Source: Pseudomonadota bacterium (GTDB lineage Bacteria; Pseudomonadota; Gammaproteobacteria; Xanthomonadales; Xanthomonadaceae). Taken from it: a stretch of 6,401 nt of DNA. The DNA lies in NCBI GenBank assembly GCA_023423675.1, contig JAFAFD010000062.1, forward strand, positions 1 to 6,401, read 5' to 3'. Every line of letters begins with the position of its first letter. Position 1 is the first letter of the stretch. Position numbers and translations under genes: made by a program. Below the pieces are notes generated by a model, which did not search any database, was not told the DNA's origin, and saw only the letters and a list, made by a program, of their open reading frames with translations. Positions 1 to 6,298 of this stretch are shown here, in pieces.

Positions 1-12
1 GGCCGGCACTAC
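1..12 (-). repeat. Truncated GTAG REP (SMAG-like) unit
   Basis: Read on the minus strand, bases 12-9 are GTAG and bases 8-1 are TGCCGGCC. These are the head and first stem strand of the complete unit at 60-82, with the rest cut off by the window edge. The 13 bases at 1-13 are an exact inverted copy of 59-71. Assignment to the GTAG-headed REP family of Stenotrophomonas comes from knowledge of that family. Truncation prevents checking the second stem strand. Confidence 0.6.
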
Positions 13-59
13 CGGGCGGCATCCATCCGCTCGCGCCCAACCTGCGTTGCATCCTCCGG

Positions 60-82
60 GTAGTGCCGGCCAATGGCCGGCA
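60..82 (+). repeat. GTAG REP (SMAG-like) palindrome downstream of thrC
   Basis: The 23-nt unit consists of a GTAG head (60-63), an 8-nt stem strand TGCCGGCC (64-71), loop AAT (72-74) and the perfect complementary strand GGCCGGCA (75-82). Its size and architecture are the same as the two units at 6240-6291, although the stem sequence differs. It lies 17 bp past the thrC stop codon and faces the truncated unit at 1-12 head to head across a 47-bp spacer. REPs at this kind of site often stabilise mRNA 3' ends or assist termination. That role is inferred here; no other terminator is visible after thrC within the window. Confidence 0.75.
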
Positions 83-99
83 AACCCAGACATCGTCGA

Positions 100-1389
100 T
101 CAACGCAACAACACCTCGCGCAGCGCCGCGTAATCGGCGGCCAGCGGCTCGGCATGCGCCGGCCGCTGCAGCAGCGCATCCAATGCCGGCGGCACCGCCA
201 CGCTTTCGCCGATCAACGGTTCCACTACCGCCTCGAACTTGGCCGGGTGCGCGGTCGACACCACCGCCCAGTCGCCCTTGGCGCCGCGCGCGCGCAGGTC
301 CTGCAGCACCTTCACCGCAGTGGCGGTGTGCGGGCAGAACAGCTCGCCGCTGCTGGCATGCGCACTGGCGATGGTCGCGCGGATGGTCACGTCATCCACC
401 GCGAATGCGCGGAAGGCGGCACGCAGTTCGCCATCGTCGTCGGCATACAGCCAGCGCAGGCGCTCGAAGTTGCTTGGCGCGCCCACATCCATCGCGTTGG
501 CCACGGTGGCCACGCTGGCCTGCGGCTGGTAGTCGCCGCCATTGAAGTAGGCCGGCAGCACCGCATTGGCATTGGTGGCCAGCACGATCTGGCCGATCGG
601 CACGCCCAGTGCACGCGCCAACACGGCCGCCATCGCATTGCCCAGGTTGCCGGTCGGCACCACCAGGTTGAGGCGGCGCCGCGTGCGCGCGTGGTGGGTC
701 AGCGCCGCATGCGCGTAGTAACTCATCTGCGGCAGCAGCCGGCCCAGGCTGATGCTGTTGGCCGAACTCAGCGGCACCTGCGCCTGCAGATTGGTGTCGG
801 CCAATGCCTGCTTGACCATTGCCTGGCAGTCATCGAACGAGCCGGCCACGCGCAGCGCTTGGATGTTGTCGCCGAAGCAGCCCAGCTGGTGTGCCTGGCG
901 CGGCGAAACACGGCCATCGGGATACAGCACCACCACGCGCACGCCGGGCTGGCGATGGAAGGCCGCTGCCACCGCGGCACCGGTATCGCCGGAGGTGGCC
1001 ACGACAATCGTCAGGTCACGGTCCTTGCCCGCCTGCAGGCGCGACAGCGTGCCGGCGAGGAAGCGCGCGCCGATGTCCTTGAACGCAGCGGTCGGGCCAT
1101 GGAACAGCTCCAGCACATGGTCGCCGTCGGGGCCCAGCGGACGCAGCGGCACCGGGAAATCGAAGGCCTCGCGGCAGATCTCCGGCAGTGCGTCCTGCAG
1201 CGGATCGCCCTCGAAGAACGGCGCCAGCAGCTCGGCGGCGGTCTCGGCGAGGGTGGCACCGGCGTGCAGTTCGCGCGGCGCAGGCAACACGTCGGGCACG
1301 TACAGGCCACCATCCGGGGCCAGGCCGGCGGCGATGGCGGCACTCAGGCCAACGGCGGGCGCATGCCCTCGGGTCGAAACGAATTGCAT
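100..1389 (-). CDS. thrC: Threonine synthase
   Basis: This pyridoxal-phosphate enzyme converts O-phospho-L-homoserine to L-threonine and phosphate, the last step of threonine synthesis, in the cytoplasm. From the ATG at 1389 the protein has 429 residues, against 428 for E. coli ThrC. It opens with MQFVSTRG, the usual N-terminus of the family. The PLP-lysine motif HGPTAAFKD lies at residues 97-105 with Lys104. It is followed by the SGDTGAAVA phosphate-binding loop, the NSISLGRLLPQ segment, PTGNLGNAMA, NAMDVGAPSNFERL and a C-terminal STAHPAKF motif. No break or missing motif was seen. A GTG at 1425, in frame and overlapping the end of thrB, would add 12 residues. It has a much better Shine-Dalgarno (GGAG, 7-nt spacing) than the ATG, so the start is uncertain even though length and family N-terminus favour the ATG. 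It is the last gene of the operon. Confidence 0.96.
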   Translation of the reverse strand: MQFVSTRGHAPAVGLSAAIAAGLAPDGGLYVPDVLPAPRELHAGATLAETAAELLAPFFEGDPLQDALPEICREAFDFPVPLRPLGPDGDHVLELFHGPTAAFKDIGARFLAGTLSRLQAGKDRDLTIVVATSGDTGAAVAAAFHRQPGVRVVVLYPDGRVSPRQAHQLGCFGDNIQALRVAGSFDDCQAMVKQALADTNLQAQVPLSSANSISLGRLLPQMSYYAHAALTHHARTRRRLNLVVPTGNLGNAMAAVLARALGVPIGQIVLATNANAVLPAYFNGGDYQPQASVATVANAMDVGAPSNFERLRWLYADDDGELRAAFRAFAVDDVTIRATIASAHASSGELFCPHTATAVKVLQDLRARGAKGDWAVVSTAHPAKFEAVVEPLIGESVAVPPALDALLQRPAHAEPLAADYAALREVLLR

Positions 1390-1418
1390 GAGCTCGGTAT
1401 CCAGCAAGGGGGAAGGAT

Positions 1419-2333
1419 TCAGCACAGTCGCGCTCCAGCAGCGTCCAGCGGCGAGACCCAGGCTTCGCTGTCGAAGCCTGCGGCGGCAAACGCCGCGCGC
1501 ACGGGCGCCGCAGCGGCGTGGGCCTGGTCGGCATCTTCAAACCAGGCAAATACACTCGGGCCGGCACCGGAAATTCCCGCGCCCATCGCGTTGGCTGCCA
1601 GCGCGGCATCGCGTGCAGCGTCGAAGCCGGCGATCAGCGCGGCGCGGCGCGGCTCCACCAGCACGTCGCGCAGGCCGGCACGCACCAGGGCCGCATCGCT
1701 GCGATGGCAGCCACTGAGCACCAGGGCAAGGTTGGCGCTCTGCGCGACGAACTCGCCCAGCGCATAGCTGCCCTGCAGTGCCGCACGCGCGCGCCGGGTC
1801 TCCAGCACCGCGTGCGGATGCACCAGCAGGCTGTGCCAGCTGGCCGGCACCGGAATGGTCACCAGGCGATCAGCCGTGCACAGCGCCAGTCCGCCCAGCA
1901 GCAGCGGCCCGACGTTGTCGCCGTGGCGGCCGCCGCTGGCCACTGCCTCGCCATCCAGTGCATGCGGATACAGCGCTTCGCGCGGCAGCGGTGCATCGAG
2001 CAGCGCGTTGGCGGCCACCAGCGCGGCCACGCACGAGGCTGCCGAACCGCCCATGCCCGAGCCGAAGGGAATGCCCTTGTCGATCTCGACGGCGAAGCCA
2101 TACGGAAGACCCAGGCCCTCGCGCAGCGAGATCAGCGCGGCCCCGGCCGTGTTGCCCGGCGCATCCAGCGGCAGCTCGACGGCACTGCCGCGGATGGCCT
2201 CGATGCGCACGGTCGGCTCATCGATGCGGCGCACCGTCACGGTATCGCCGATGCCGGCAATGGCATGGCCGAGAATGTCGAAGCCCACCGCCACGTTGGC
2301 CACGGACGCGGGCGCGAATGCGCGTGCAATCAC
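1419..2333 (-). CDS. thrB: Homoserine kinase (GHMP family)
   Basis: The enzyme phosphorylates L-homoserine with ATP to give O-phosphohomoserine, the substrate of ThrC, in the cytoplasm. It has 304 residues; E. coli ThrB has 310. The N-terminal segment [19 protein letters not shown] (residues 6-24) is the first GHMP motif. The glycine-rich ATP loop [12 protein letters not shown] lies at residues 89-100, with GMGGSA where E. coli has GLGSSA. The C-terminal GHMP motif [16 protein letters not shown] lies at 250-265. The start is a GTG inside the 4-base overlap GTGA with the thrA stop codon, preceded by a strong AAGGAG seven nt upstream, so translational coupling to thrA is expected. The 3' end overlaps the possible GTG start of thrC by 7 nt. 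This family also contains mevalonate and shikimate-type kinases, but position between thrA and thrC makes homoserine kinase near certain. Confidence 0.96.
   Translation of the reverse strand: MIARAFAPASVANVAVGFDILGHAIAGIGDTVTVRRIDEPTVRIEAIRGSAVELPLDAPGNTAGAALISLREGLGLPYGFAVEIDKGIPFGSGMGGSAASCVAALVAANALLDAPLPREALYPHALDGEAVASGGRHGDNVGPLLLGGLALCTADRLVTIPVPASWHSLLVHPHAVLETRRARAALQGSYALGEFVAQSANLALVLSGCHRSDAALVRAGLRDVLVEPRRAALIAGFDAARDAALAANAMGAGISGAGPSVFAWFEDADQAHAAAAPVRAAFAAAGFDSEAWVSPLDAAGARLC
1423..1436 (-). promoter_or_regulatory. Shine-Dalgarno and alternative GTG start of thrC
   Basis: On the minus strand, GGAG at 1436-1433 stands 7 nt before a GTG at 1425-1423 that is in frame with thrC. 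The GTG overlaps the thrB stop codon (TGA at 1421-1419) in the string GTGCTGA. The ATG at 1389 has only a weak GAG 3 nt upstream. The GTG may be the true start, or this site may load ribosomes through coupling to thrB termination. Protein N-terminal data would settle it. Confidence 0.5.
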
Positions 2334-4834
2334 AGCCGCGCTCCTTCGCCGGCGGCCACGCGCAGCAGGTCGGCGAACACGCCGGCAGCGGTGACTTCCG
2401 GCCCGGCGCCCGGGCCCTGCACCACCAGCGGGTTATCGCAGTAACGACGGGTGCGGAACTGCACCACGTTGTCGGTCAGGCGCAGGTTGGCGAAGGTGTG
2501 GTCGGCCGGCAGTTCCTGCAGGCCCACCGATGCACCCTCCGCATCGAGCCGGGCGACATAGCGCAGCACCGCACCACGCGAACGGGCATCTTCGAGACGC
2601 TGCAGCAGGCTGGCATCGGATTCGCCCAGGCGGGCCATGAAGTCGTCCACGCTGCCATCGCGCAGCAGCGCCGGCACCAGGCTTTCCACCTGCACCTGTT
2701 CCAGGCTGAGCGCGTGGCCGGCCTCACGGGCGAGGATCACCAGCTTGCGCGCCACGTCCACGCCGGACAGATCATCGCGCGGGTCCGGCTCGGTGTAGCC
2801 CATCGAACGCGCCTGCGCCACCAGCTCGGAGAACGGCTGGCTGCCATCGAATCGATTGAACAGCCAGGCCAGCGTGCCGGAGAAGATGCCCTCCACCGCC
2901 AGCACTTCATCGCCGGTATCGACCAGGTCGCGCAGCGTGGTGATCACCGGCAGACCGGCACCCACCGTGGCCTCGTAACGGAAGCGCGCGCCACTGGCGG
3001 CGGCAGCGGCATGGATGCGCTGGTAGCGCGACAGCGGACCCGAACCCGCCTGTTTGTTCGGGGTGACCACATGGATGCCGGCCGCCAGCCAGCCCTCGTA
3101 GCGATCGGCCACTTCGGCGCTGCCACTGCAGTCGATCACCACCGCGTGCGGCAGATGTGCGGCCAGCAGATGTTCGGTGAAGGCGTCCAGGTTGCTGGCC
3201 TGGCCATCGTCGTGCAGCGCCTGCCGCCAGTCGGCGTGCAGGACATCGGCTTCCAGGCGCATGCGCGAGCGCGAGGCCAGCGCACGCAGGCGCAGGTCGA
3301 CGTTGGCCTTGGCCAGCAGCTGCGGGCGCGCGGCCAGCAGCTGGTCCAGCAGCGCCGCGCCGACATTGCCCGGCCCGATCACGCCCACCGCGAAGGTCTG
3401 CGGCGAGAGCCAGAAGCCGGCGTGCGCGGCACGCAGGGCGCGTGTTGCGTCGGCGCCGGCCACGGCCACGGAGATGTTGCGCTCGGACGAGCCCTGCGCG
3501 ATCGCCAGGATGTTCACCTGTGCTCGGCCCAGCGCCTCGAACAGACGTGCGGCCACACCGGGCTGGCCGGCCATGCCGTCACCCACGGCGGCCAGCACGC
3601 TGACGCCCTCGCCGACCTGCACACGCTGCACCTGGCCCACCGCCAGCTCGTGTGCGAATGCATGCAGCAGGGCCTCGCGACCACGCGCGGCTTCGTCGGC
3701 CTTCACCACGCAGCAGATCGAGTGCTCGGAAGACCCCTGCGAGATCATCACCACCGACACCTGCGCCTGGCGCAGTGCCGAGAACACGCGTTCGGCGGTG
3801 CCCGGCACGCCCATCAGGCCGGTGCCCTCCAGGTTCAGCAGGGCCAGGTCGGGGCTCAGGGTCAGGCCCTTCACCGGCCCGCGCGGCGAGCGTTCGGCGC
3901 TGATGCGCGTGCCCGGGTGCGCCGGATGGAAGGTGTTGCGGATGAAGATCGGCAGGCCCAGGCGGATGGCCGGGGACATCGTCTGCGGATGCACGACCTT
4001 GGCGCCGAAATAAGCCAGCTCACAGGCTTCGTCGTAGCTGAGCGCCTCCAGCTGCACGGCCTCCGGCACCAGCCGCGGATCGGCCGACAGCACGCCATCG
4101 ACGTCGGTCCAGATATGCAGCTCATCGGCGTTGAACAGCGCAGCGAAGATCGCGCCGGAGTAGTCGCTGCCGTTGCGGCCCAGCGTGGTGATGCGGTCCT
4201 CGCGGTCGCGGGCGACGAAACCGGTGGCGACCACGCGCGACTGCGGGTGCTGCAGGCGCCATTTCGCCAGGCGGTCGGCGCTGGCCTCCCAGTCCACGTC
4301 CACGCCCAGTTCGCCATGGCCGACGACCAGGACATCACGTGCGTCCAGCACCGCGCACTCTTCGCCGAGTGCCTGCAGGTGCATGCCCAGCAGCTGCGCG
4401 GAGAACACTTCGCCCAGCCCCTGCACGCGGTCCAGCACCTCGCGCGGCAGCTCACCGATCACCGCCAGCGCGCCGAGCACTTCGGCCAGGTGGTCGAAGC
4501 GCACGTCGATCCACTCCACGGTCTCGCCCACCTGCTCGCCGAGCAGGGCCACCGCCGCGCCGCGATGGCGTGCACGCAGGGCATGCCAGGCCTCGCGCCA
4601 GCCTGCATCGCCGCGTGCCGCAAGCTGGGCCAGTTCGATCATCGCATCGGTGACGCCCTTCATCGCCGACACGACGGTGACCTGCAGCGGCTCGGGACGG
4701 GCCAGCAGCAGGCCGGCCACATGGCGGTAGCGTTCGGCGTTGGCCACCGAGGTGCCGCCGAACTTGTGCACGACGGTGGACGGTGCGGCCAGGTCGGCCG
4801 GTGCAGCGGGATGGGCGGGGACGTGGGAAGACAT
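2330..4834 (-). CDS. thrA: Bifunctional aspartokinase / homoserine dehydrogenase I
   Basis: This fused enzyme catalyses the first and third steps from aspartate: phosphorylation of aspartate, and NAD(P)H-dependent reduction of aspartate semialdehyde to homoserine. It has 834 residues from the ATG at 4834; E. coli ThrA has 820. The kinase domain shows KFGGTSV at residues 24-30, [13 protein letters not shown] at 216-228 and [11 protein letters not shown] at 276-286. Two ACT-type regulatory repeats follow (about 330-470), each with a SQGSSE or AQGSSE core, as in threonine-inhibited enzymes. The dehydrogenase half has the nucleotide-binding [14 protein letters not shown] at about 483-496, then [21 protein letters not shown] and the catalytic block [19 protein letters not shown] (679-697) ending in the conserved Lys. 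A Pro/Ala-rich stretch of about 20 residues precedes the kinase domain. The ATG was chosen because GAGG stands 5 nt upstream; a GTG at 4861 would add 9 residues but lies in the leader stem region. Expression is probably controlled by the upstream attenuator. Confidence 0.97.
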   Translation of the reverse strand: MSSHVPAHPAAPADLAAPSTVVHKFGGTSVANAERYRHVAGLLLARPEPLQVTVVSAMKGVTDAMIELAQLAARGDAGWREAWHALRARHRGAAVALLGEQVGETVEWIDVRFDHLAEVLGALAVIGELPREVLDRVQGLGEVFSAQLLGMHLQALGEECAVLDARDVLVVGHGELGVDVDWEASADRLAKWRLQHPQSRVVATGFVARDREDRITTLGRNGSDYSGAIFAALFNADELHIWTDVDGVLSADPRLVPEAVQLEALSYDEACELAYFGAKVVHPQTMSPAIRLGLPIFIRNTFHPAHPGTRISAERSPRGPVKGLTLSPDLALLNLEGTGLMGVPGTAERVFSALRQAQVSVVMISQGSSEHSICCVVKADEAARGREALLHAFAHELAVGQVQRVQVGEGVSVLAAVGDGMAGQPGVAARLFEALGRAQVNILAIAQGSSERNISVAVAGADATRALRAAHAGFWLSPQTFAVGVIGPGNVGAALLDQLLAARPQLLAKANVDLRLRALASRSRMRLEADVLHADWRQALHDDGQASNLDAFTEHLLAAHLPHAVVIDCSGSAEVADRYEGWLAAGIHVVTPNKQAGSGPLSRYQRIHAAAAASGARFRYEATVGAGLPVITTLRDLVDTGDEVLAVEGIFSGTLAWLFNRFDGSQPFSELVAQARSMGYTEPDPRDDLSGVDVARKLVILAREAGHALSLEQVQVESLVPALLRDGSVDDFMARLGESDASLLQRLEDARSRGAVLRYVARLDAEGASVGLQELPADHTFANLRLTDNVVQFRTRRYCDNPLVVQGPGAGPEVTAAGVFADLLRVAAGEGARL
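2334..2346 (-). promoter_or_regulatory. thrB ribosome binding site inside thrA
   Basis: On the minus strand, AAGGAG at 2346-2341 lies within the last codons of thrA, 7 nt before the thrB GTG at 2333. It fixes the thrB start and supports coupled translation across the 4-base stop/start overlap. The surrounding string GGAGCGCGGCTGTG recurs with one change (GGAGCGCGACTGTG) at the thrB/thrC junction. Confidence 0.75.
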
Positions 4835-4837
4835 GCA

Positions 4838-4854
4838 GACCTCGGTAGGAGGCC
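4838..4854 (-). promoter_or_regulatory. Hairpin covering the thrA Shine-Dalgarno
   Basis: On the minus strand, GGCCTC (4854-4849) can pair with GAGGTC (4843-4838) around the loop CTACC, giving six pairs, one of them G-U. The right strand contains GAGG (4843-4840), the Shine-Dalgarno 5 nt before the thrA ATG. Folding would therefore hide the ribosome site. The left strand overlaps CGGGGCC (4857-4851), which could instead pair with GGCCCCG at 4904-4898 in the leader. Function is inferred from pairing only. Confidence 0.4.
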
Positions 4855-4878
4855 CCGTCACATGCAGGTGGTGGGTTT

Positions 4879-4902
4879 CCCCGTCACCTGGATGGTGCGG
4901 GG
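4879..4902 (-). terminator. Terminator-like hairpin of the thr attenuator, no U-tract
   Basis: On the minus strand CCCCG and CACC pair with GGTG and CGGGG around the loop ATCCA, with one bulged A. That gives nine G-C-rich pairs. The left arm shares bases 4894-4902 with the alternative hairpin at 4894-4943, so only one can form. It stands in the place of the terminator in classical attenuators, after the leader stop and before the structural gene. It is followed by AAACCCACC and not by a U-run, so intrinsic termination would be weak or would need another factor. Confidence 0.5.
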
Positions 4903-4943
4903 CCGTTGTTTTCGGGAGTTACACGAAGACGACGGGCCGCACC
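4894..4943 (-). promoter_or_regulatory. Candidate antiterminator hairpin of the thr leader
   Basis: On the minus strand GGTGCGG (4943-4937) pairs with CCGCACC (4900-4894). Inside, CCGT (4935-4932) pairs with ACGG (4906-4903). The left strand begins at thrL codons 37-38, just past the Thr codons, and the thrL stop codon lies in the loop. A ribosome stalled on the first Thr codons would leave this strand free, so the hairpin could form and block the terminator-like one. A ribosome reaching the stop would cover the strand and allow the terminator-like hairpin. This matches the known logic of the E. coli thr attenuator. Confidence 0.55.
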
Positions 4944-5053
4944 AGGGCAGTGGTGGCGGTGGTGGTAATAATGGTGGTGATGGCGACCGGCGCAGTCGAC
5001 CCGCCCGCGGTAGCGGGGGCAATCAGGCGGGCGAGGGCGGCATCGAAGACCAT
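4919..5053 (-). CDS. thrL: thr operon leader peptide
   Basis: This 44-codon reading frame starts at ATG 5053 and stops with TAA at 4921-4919, 84 bp before thrA. Residues 25-35 read ITTIITTTATT: seven Thr and three Ile in eleven codons (4981-4949). E. coli thrL has a similar STTITTTITITT run. Thr and Ile are the end products of the pathway begun by ThrA, so scarcity of either charged tRNA would stall the ribosome here. Six of the seven Thr codons are ACC. The frame upstream meets a TGA before any other ATG, GTG or TTG start, so the ATG is the only ordinary start. No Shine-Dalgarno precedes it (GTGTTTTCTGTGCCCC), and promoter spacing places it at or next to the predicted transcript start. The peptide probably has no function beyond its translation. 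The first 24 residues are longer and less Thr-rich than in E. coli. Confidence 0.85.
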   Translation of the reverse strand: MVFDAALARLIAPATAGGSTAPVAITTIITTTATTALVRPVVFV

Positions 5054-5060
5054 GGGGCAC

Positions 5061-5090
5061 AGAAAACACCGTGCGCCGGGGGCCTGTCAA
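5061..5090 (-). promoter_or_regulatory. thr operon promoter
   Basis: On the minus strand there is a perfect -35 box TTGACA (5090-5085), an 18-bp spacer and a poor -10 candidate TTTTCT (5066-5061, 3 of 6 consensus bases). The expected transcription start is close to 5053, the A of the thrL ATG. An A/T-rich stretch in otherwise GC-rich DNA (about 5102-5120) lies upstream and could act like an UP element. The -35 match and position make the promoter likely; the -10 box and exact start are uncertain. Confidence 0.6.
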
Positions 5091-5183
5091 GTGCTGCGAT
5101 GCAAAAATCGTTTGTTTCGATCATCGCCCAACGTGCAGCCATTTGGTTGCAATTGAGACAAAGCGGGCATCAGAGCGCTTGAG

Positions 5184-5200
5184 GCCGGCAATCAGCCGGC
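5184..5200 (-). terminator. Small hairpin at the end of the EamA gene
   Basis: GCCGGC (5184-5189) and GCCGGC (5195-5200) are self-complementary and form a perfect 6-bp stem with a 5-nt loop. The loop holds the TGA stop codon of the transporter gene (5194-5192). No U-run follows on the minus strand, so it is at most a weak terminator. It may only separate the transporter transcript from the thr promoter 100 bp downstream. Confidence 0.35.
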
Positions 5201-6142
5201 ATGTTCGGCGATCGCACGCGGGGCGCGGTGCGCGTGGGCACACAGCAGCACGCCTGCCACCAGGAACACGATCGCCAGCGCTTCCAGCAGGGTCGGCCAG
5301 CGCCACTGCCAGGCAAACGCGTAGAGCAGCGCGAACAAGGTTTCGAACACGATCATCTGCCCGGTCAGGGTCAACGGCAGCAGGCGGCTGGCGCGGTTCC
5401 AGAACGCGTTGCCGATGATCGAGGCGATGACCGCGACGCCGGCGCTGATCACCCAGAACAGGCTCCACTGCGTGGGGGTGTGGCCGGCGGTCTGGCTGAT
5501 GAAGGCCATCGGCACCAGCAGCAGCGACAGGCCGCCGGTGGTGACGCCGGTCAGCAGCGACCAGTCGTGGCTGGACAGATCTGCGCGCCGGGCCAGCCAG
5601 CGGCTGTTGCCCACCGAGTACAGCGCCCACGAGAACAGCGCACCGAAGGCGCAGACCAGGCCGATCAGGCGCTGCCGCCACGGCGTGCCCAGATGCTCGG
5701 ACATCAGCGATTCCCAGCCGACCAGGGCCACACCCAGCACGCACAGGCCCAGCGCGGGCAGCAGCTGCTTCAGCGGCACCGCACCCTTCTCGCGCACGCC
5801 CACCAGGGTCACCACCACCGGAATCAGGCCGACGATGAGCGAGGCCGCCGCACCACCGGCCCACTGCACGGCCGTGGCCAGCAGCAGGAAATACACCAGG
5901 TTGCCGGCCAGGCTGAGCCACAGCAGCCCCATCCATTCCGCACGCCCCAGCTGAGGTGCCAGGCGCTTCCAGCGCGGCAGCAGCAGGATCACCGCGATCA
6001 GGCCGTAGACCAGGTAGCGGCCGGCGGACAGCTGCAATGCGTTGAAGGAATGCAGCACGGCAGGCGCGAGGAAGACCACGCCCCACAGCGCGCCAGCGGC
6101 AACGCCATTGGCGATGCCCAGGGCCATCGGGTTGTTGCGCAT
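5192..6142 (-). CDS. EamA/DMT-family inner-membrane transporter
   Basis: The 316-residue protein has about ten hydrophobic helices (roughly residues 8-30, 36-56, 70-90, 97-115, 126-143, 158-177, 194-215, 226-247, 254-277, 283-303) arranged as two halves of five. This is the layout of drug/metabolite transporters of the EamA type, which are usually exporters in the cytoplasmic membrane. Near the end of the second half is the segment LTLTGQMIVFETLFALLYAF followed by a helix ending in LVAGVLL, as is typical of the fold. The substrate cannot be read from the sequence. E. coli RhtA, an exporter of threonine and homoserine, belongs to this superfamily, so the place next to the thr operon is suggestive but not proof. 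The ATG at 6142 is preceded only by a weak GAAG. An ATG at 6127 is an alternative start. The first eight codons and the upstream region occur again, inverted, at 6299-6401. Confidence 0.85.
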   Translation of the reverse strand: MRNNPMALGIANGVAAGALWGVVFLAPAVLHSFNALQLSAGRYLVYGLIAVILLLPRWKRLAPQLGRAEWMGLLWLSLAGNLVYFLLLATAVQWAGGAAASLIVGLIPVVVTLVGVREKGAVPLKQLLPALGLCVLGVALVGWESLMSEHLGTPWRQRLIGLVCAFGALFSWALYSVGNSRWLARRADLSSHDWSLLTGVTTGGLSLLLVPMAFISQTAGHTPTQWSLFWVISAGVAVIASIIGNAFWNRASRLLPLTLTGQMIVFETLFALLYAFAWQWRWPTLLEALAIVFLVAGVLLCAHAHRAPRAIAEHAG

Positions 6143-6221
6143 ATCAGGTTCTTCGGGGGAGAGAACAGGCGGCGCAGTGTAGGCGGCGATGGGCGCGGCG
6201 TCTTGACCGAGGCTACTGCCC
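6119..6221. repeat. Left arm of a large inverted repeat
   Basis: These 103 bases match the reverse complement of 6299-6401 at 102 positions. The single mismatch pairs G6171 with G6349. The arm holds the first eight codons of the EamA gene, its ribosome-binding region and its putative promoter. The match runs to the last base of the window, so the true arm is longer than can be seen. From 6143 to the second ATG at 6378 there is no gene; the stretch is entirely this repeat and the REP dimer at its centre. Confidence 0.95.
6176..6181 (-). promoter_or_regulatory. Possible -10 box of the EamA gene
   Basis: TACACT on the minus strand matches the -10 consensus at 4 of 6 bases and lies 33 nt before the ATG at 6142. 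No convincing -35 box stands 16-19 bp upstream. The same hexamer occurs on the plus strand at 6339-6344 in the mirrored arm, so both divergent genes would share this control region. Confidence 0.25.
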
Positions 6222-6236
6222 TGCCCCAGCGCCGCC

Positions 6237-6294
6237 TTTGTAGAGTCGAGCCATGCTCGACTGCGTTCAGTCGAGCATGGCTCGACTCTACAAA
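6237..6294. repeat. Tail-to-tail GTAG REP (SMAG-like) dimer
   Basis: Two 23-nt units face away from each other. Unit 1 on the plus strand is GTAG (6240-6243), stem AGTCGAGC (6244-6251), loop CAT and stem GCTCGACT (6255-6262). Unit 2 is its mirror on the minus strand, with GTAG at 6291-6288. Together they form a perfect 27-bp inverted repeat (6237-6263 with 6268-6294) around the loop CGTT. The architecture fits the GTAG REP family of Stenotrophomonas. The dimer sits between the two divergent transporter starts and could act as a bidirectional barrier or RNA hairpin; that is inference. Confidence 0.85.
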
Positions 6295-6298
6295 GATT

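Noticed and set aside
73..1767. Plus-strand open frame of 564 codons opposite thrC and the end of thrB
   Set aside because: The translation is Arg/His/Gln/Gly-rich with no recognisable domain and lies wholly opposite thrC and thrB. It is a codon-bias shadow.
2330..4861. Longer thrA from the GTG at 4861
   Set aside because: The ATG at 4834 has GAGG five nt upstream. The nine extra residues match nothing typical of the family and fall in the leader structure.
4884..5090. Minus-strand frame with a histidine/tyrosine-rich run (HHHHYYHHRHH)
   Set aside because: It is the shifted reading of the thrL Thr/Ile codons, and its only start is the TTG of the -35 box. The thrL frame explains the same bases by a known mechanism.
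1778..5182. Plus-strand open frame of 1134 codons across thrB, thrA and thrL
   Set aside because: It is antisense to genes with unmistakable family motifs. Its translation is low-complexity Arg/His/Gln/Ala-rich sequence, as expected from a GC-rich complementary strand.
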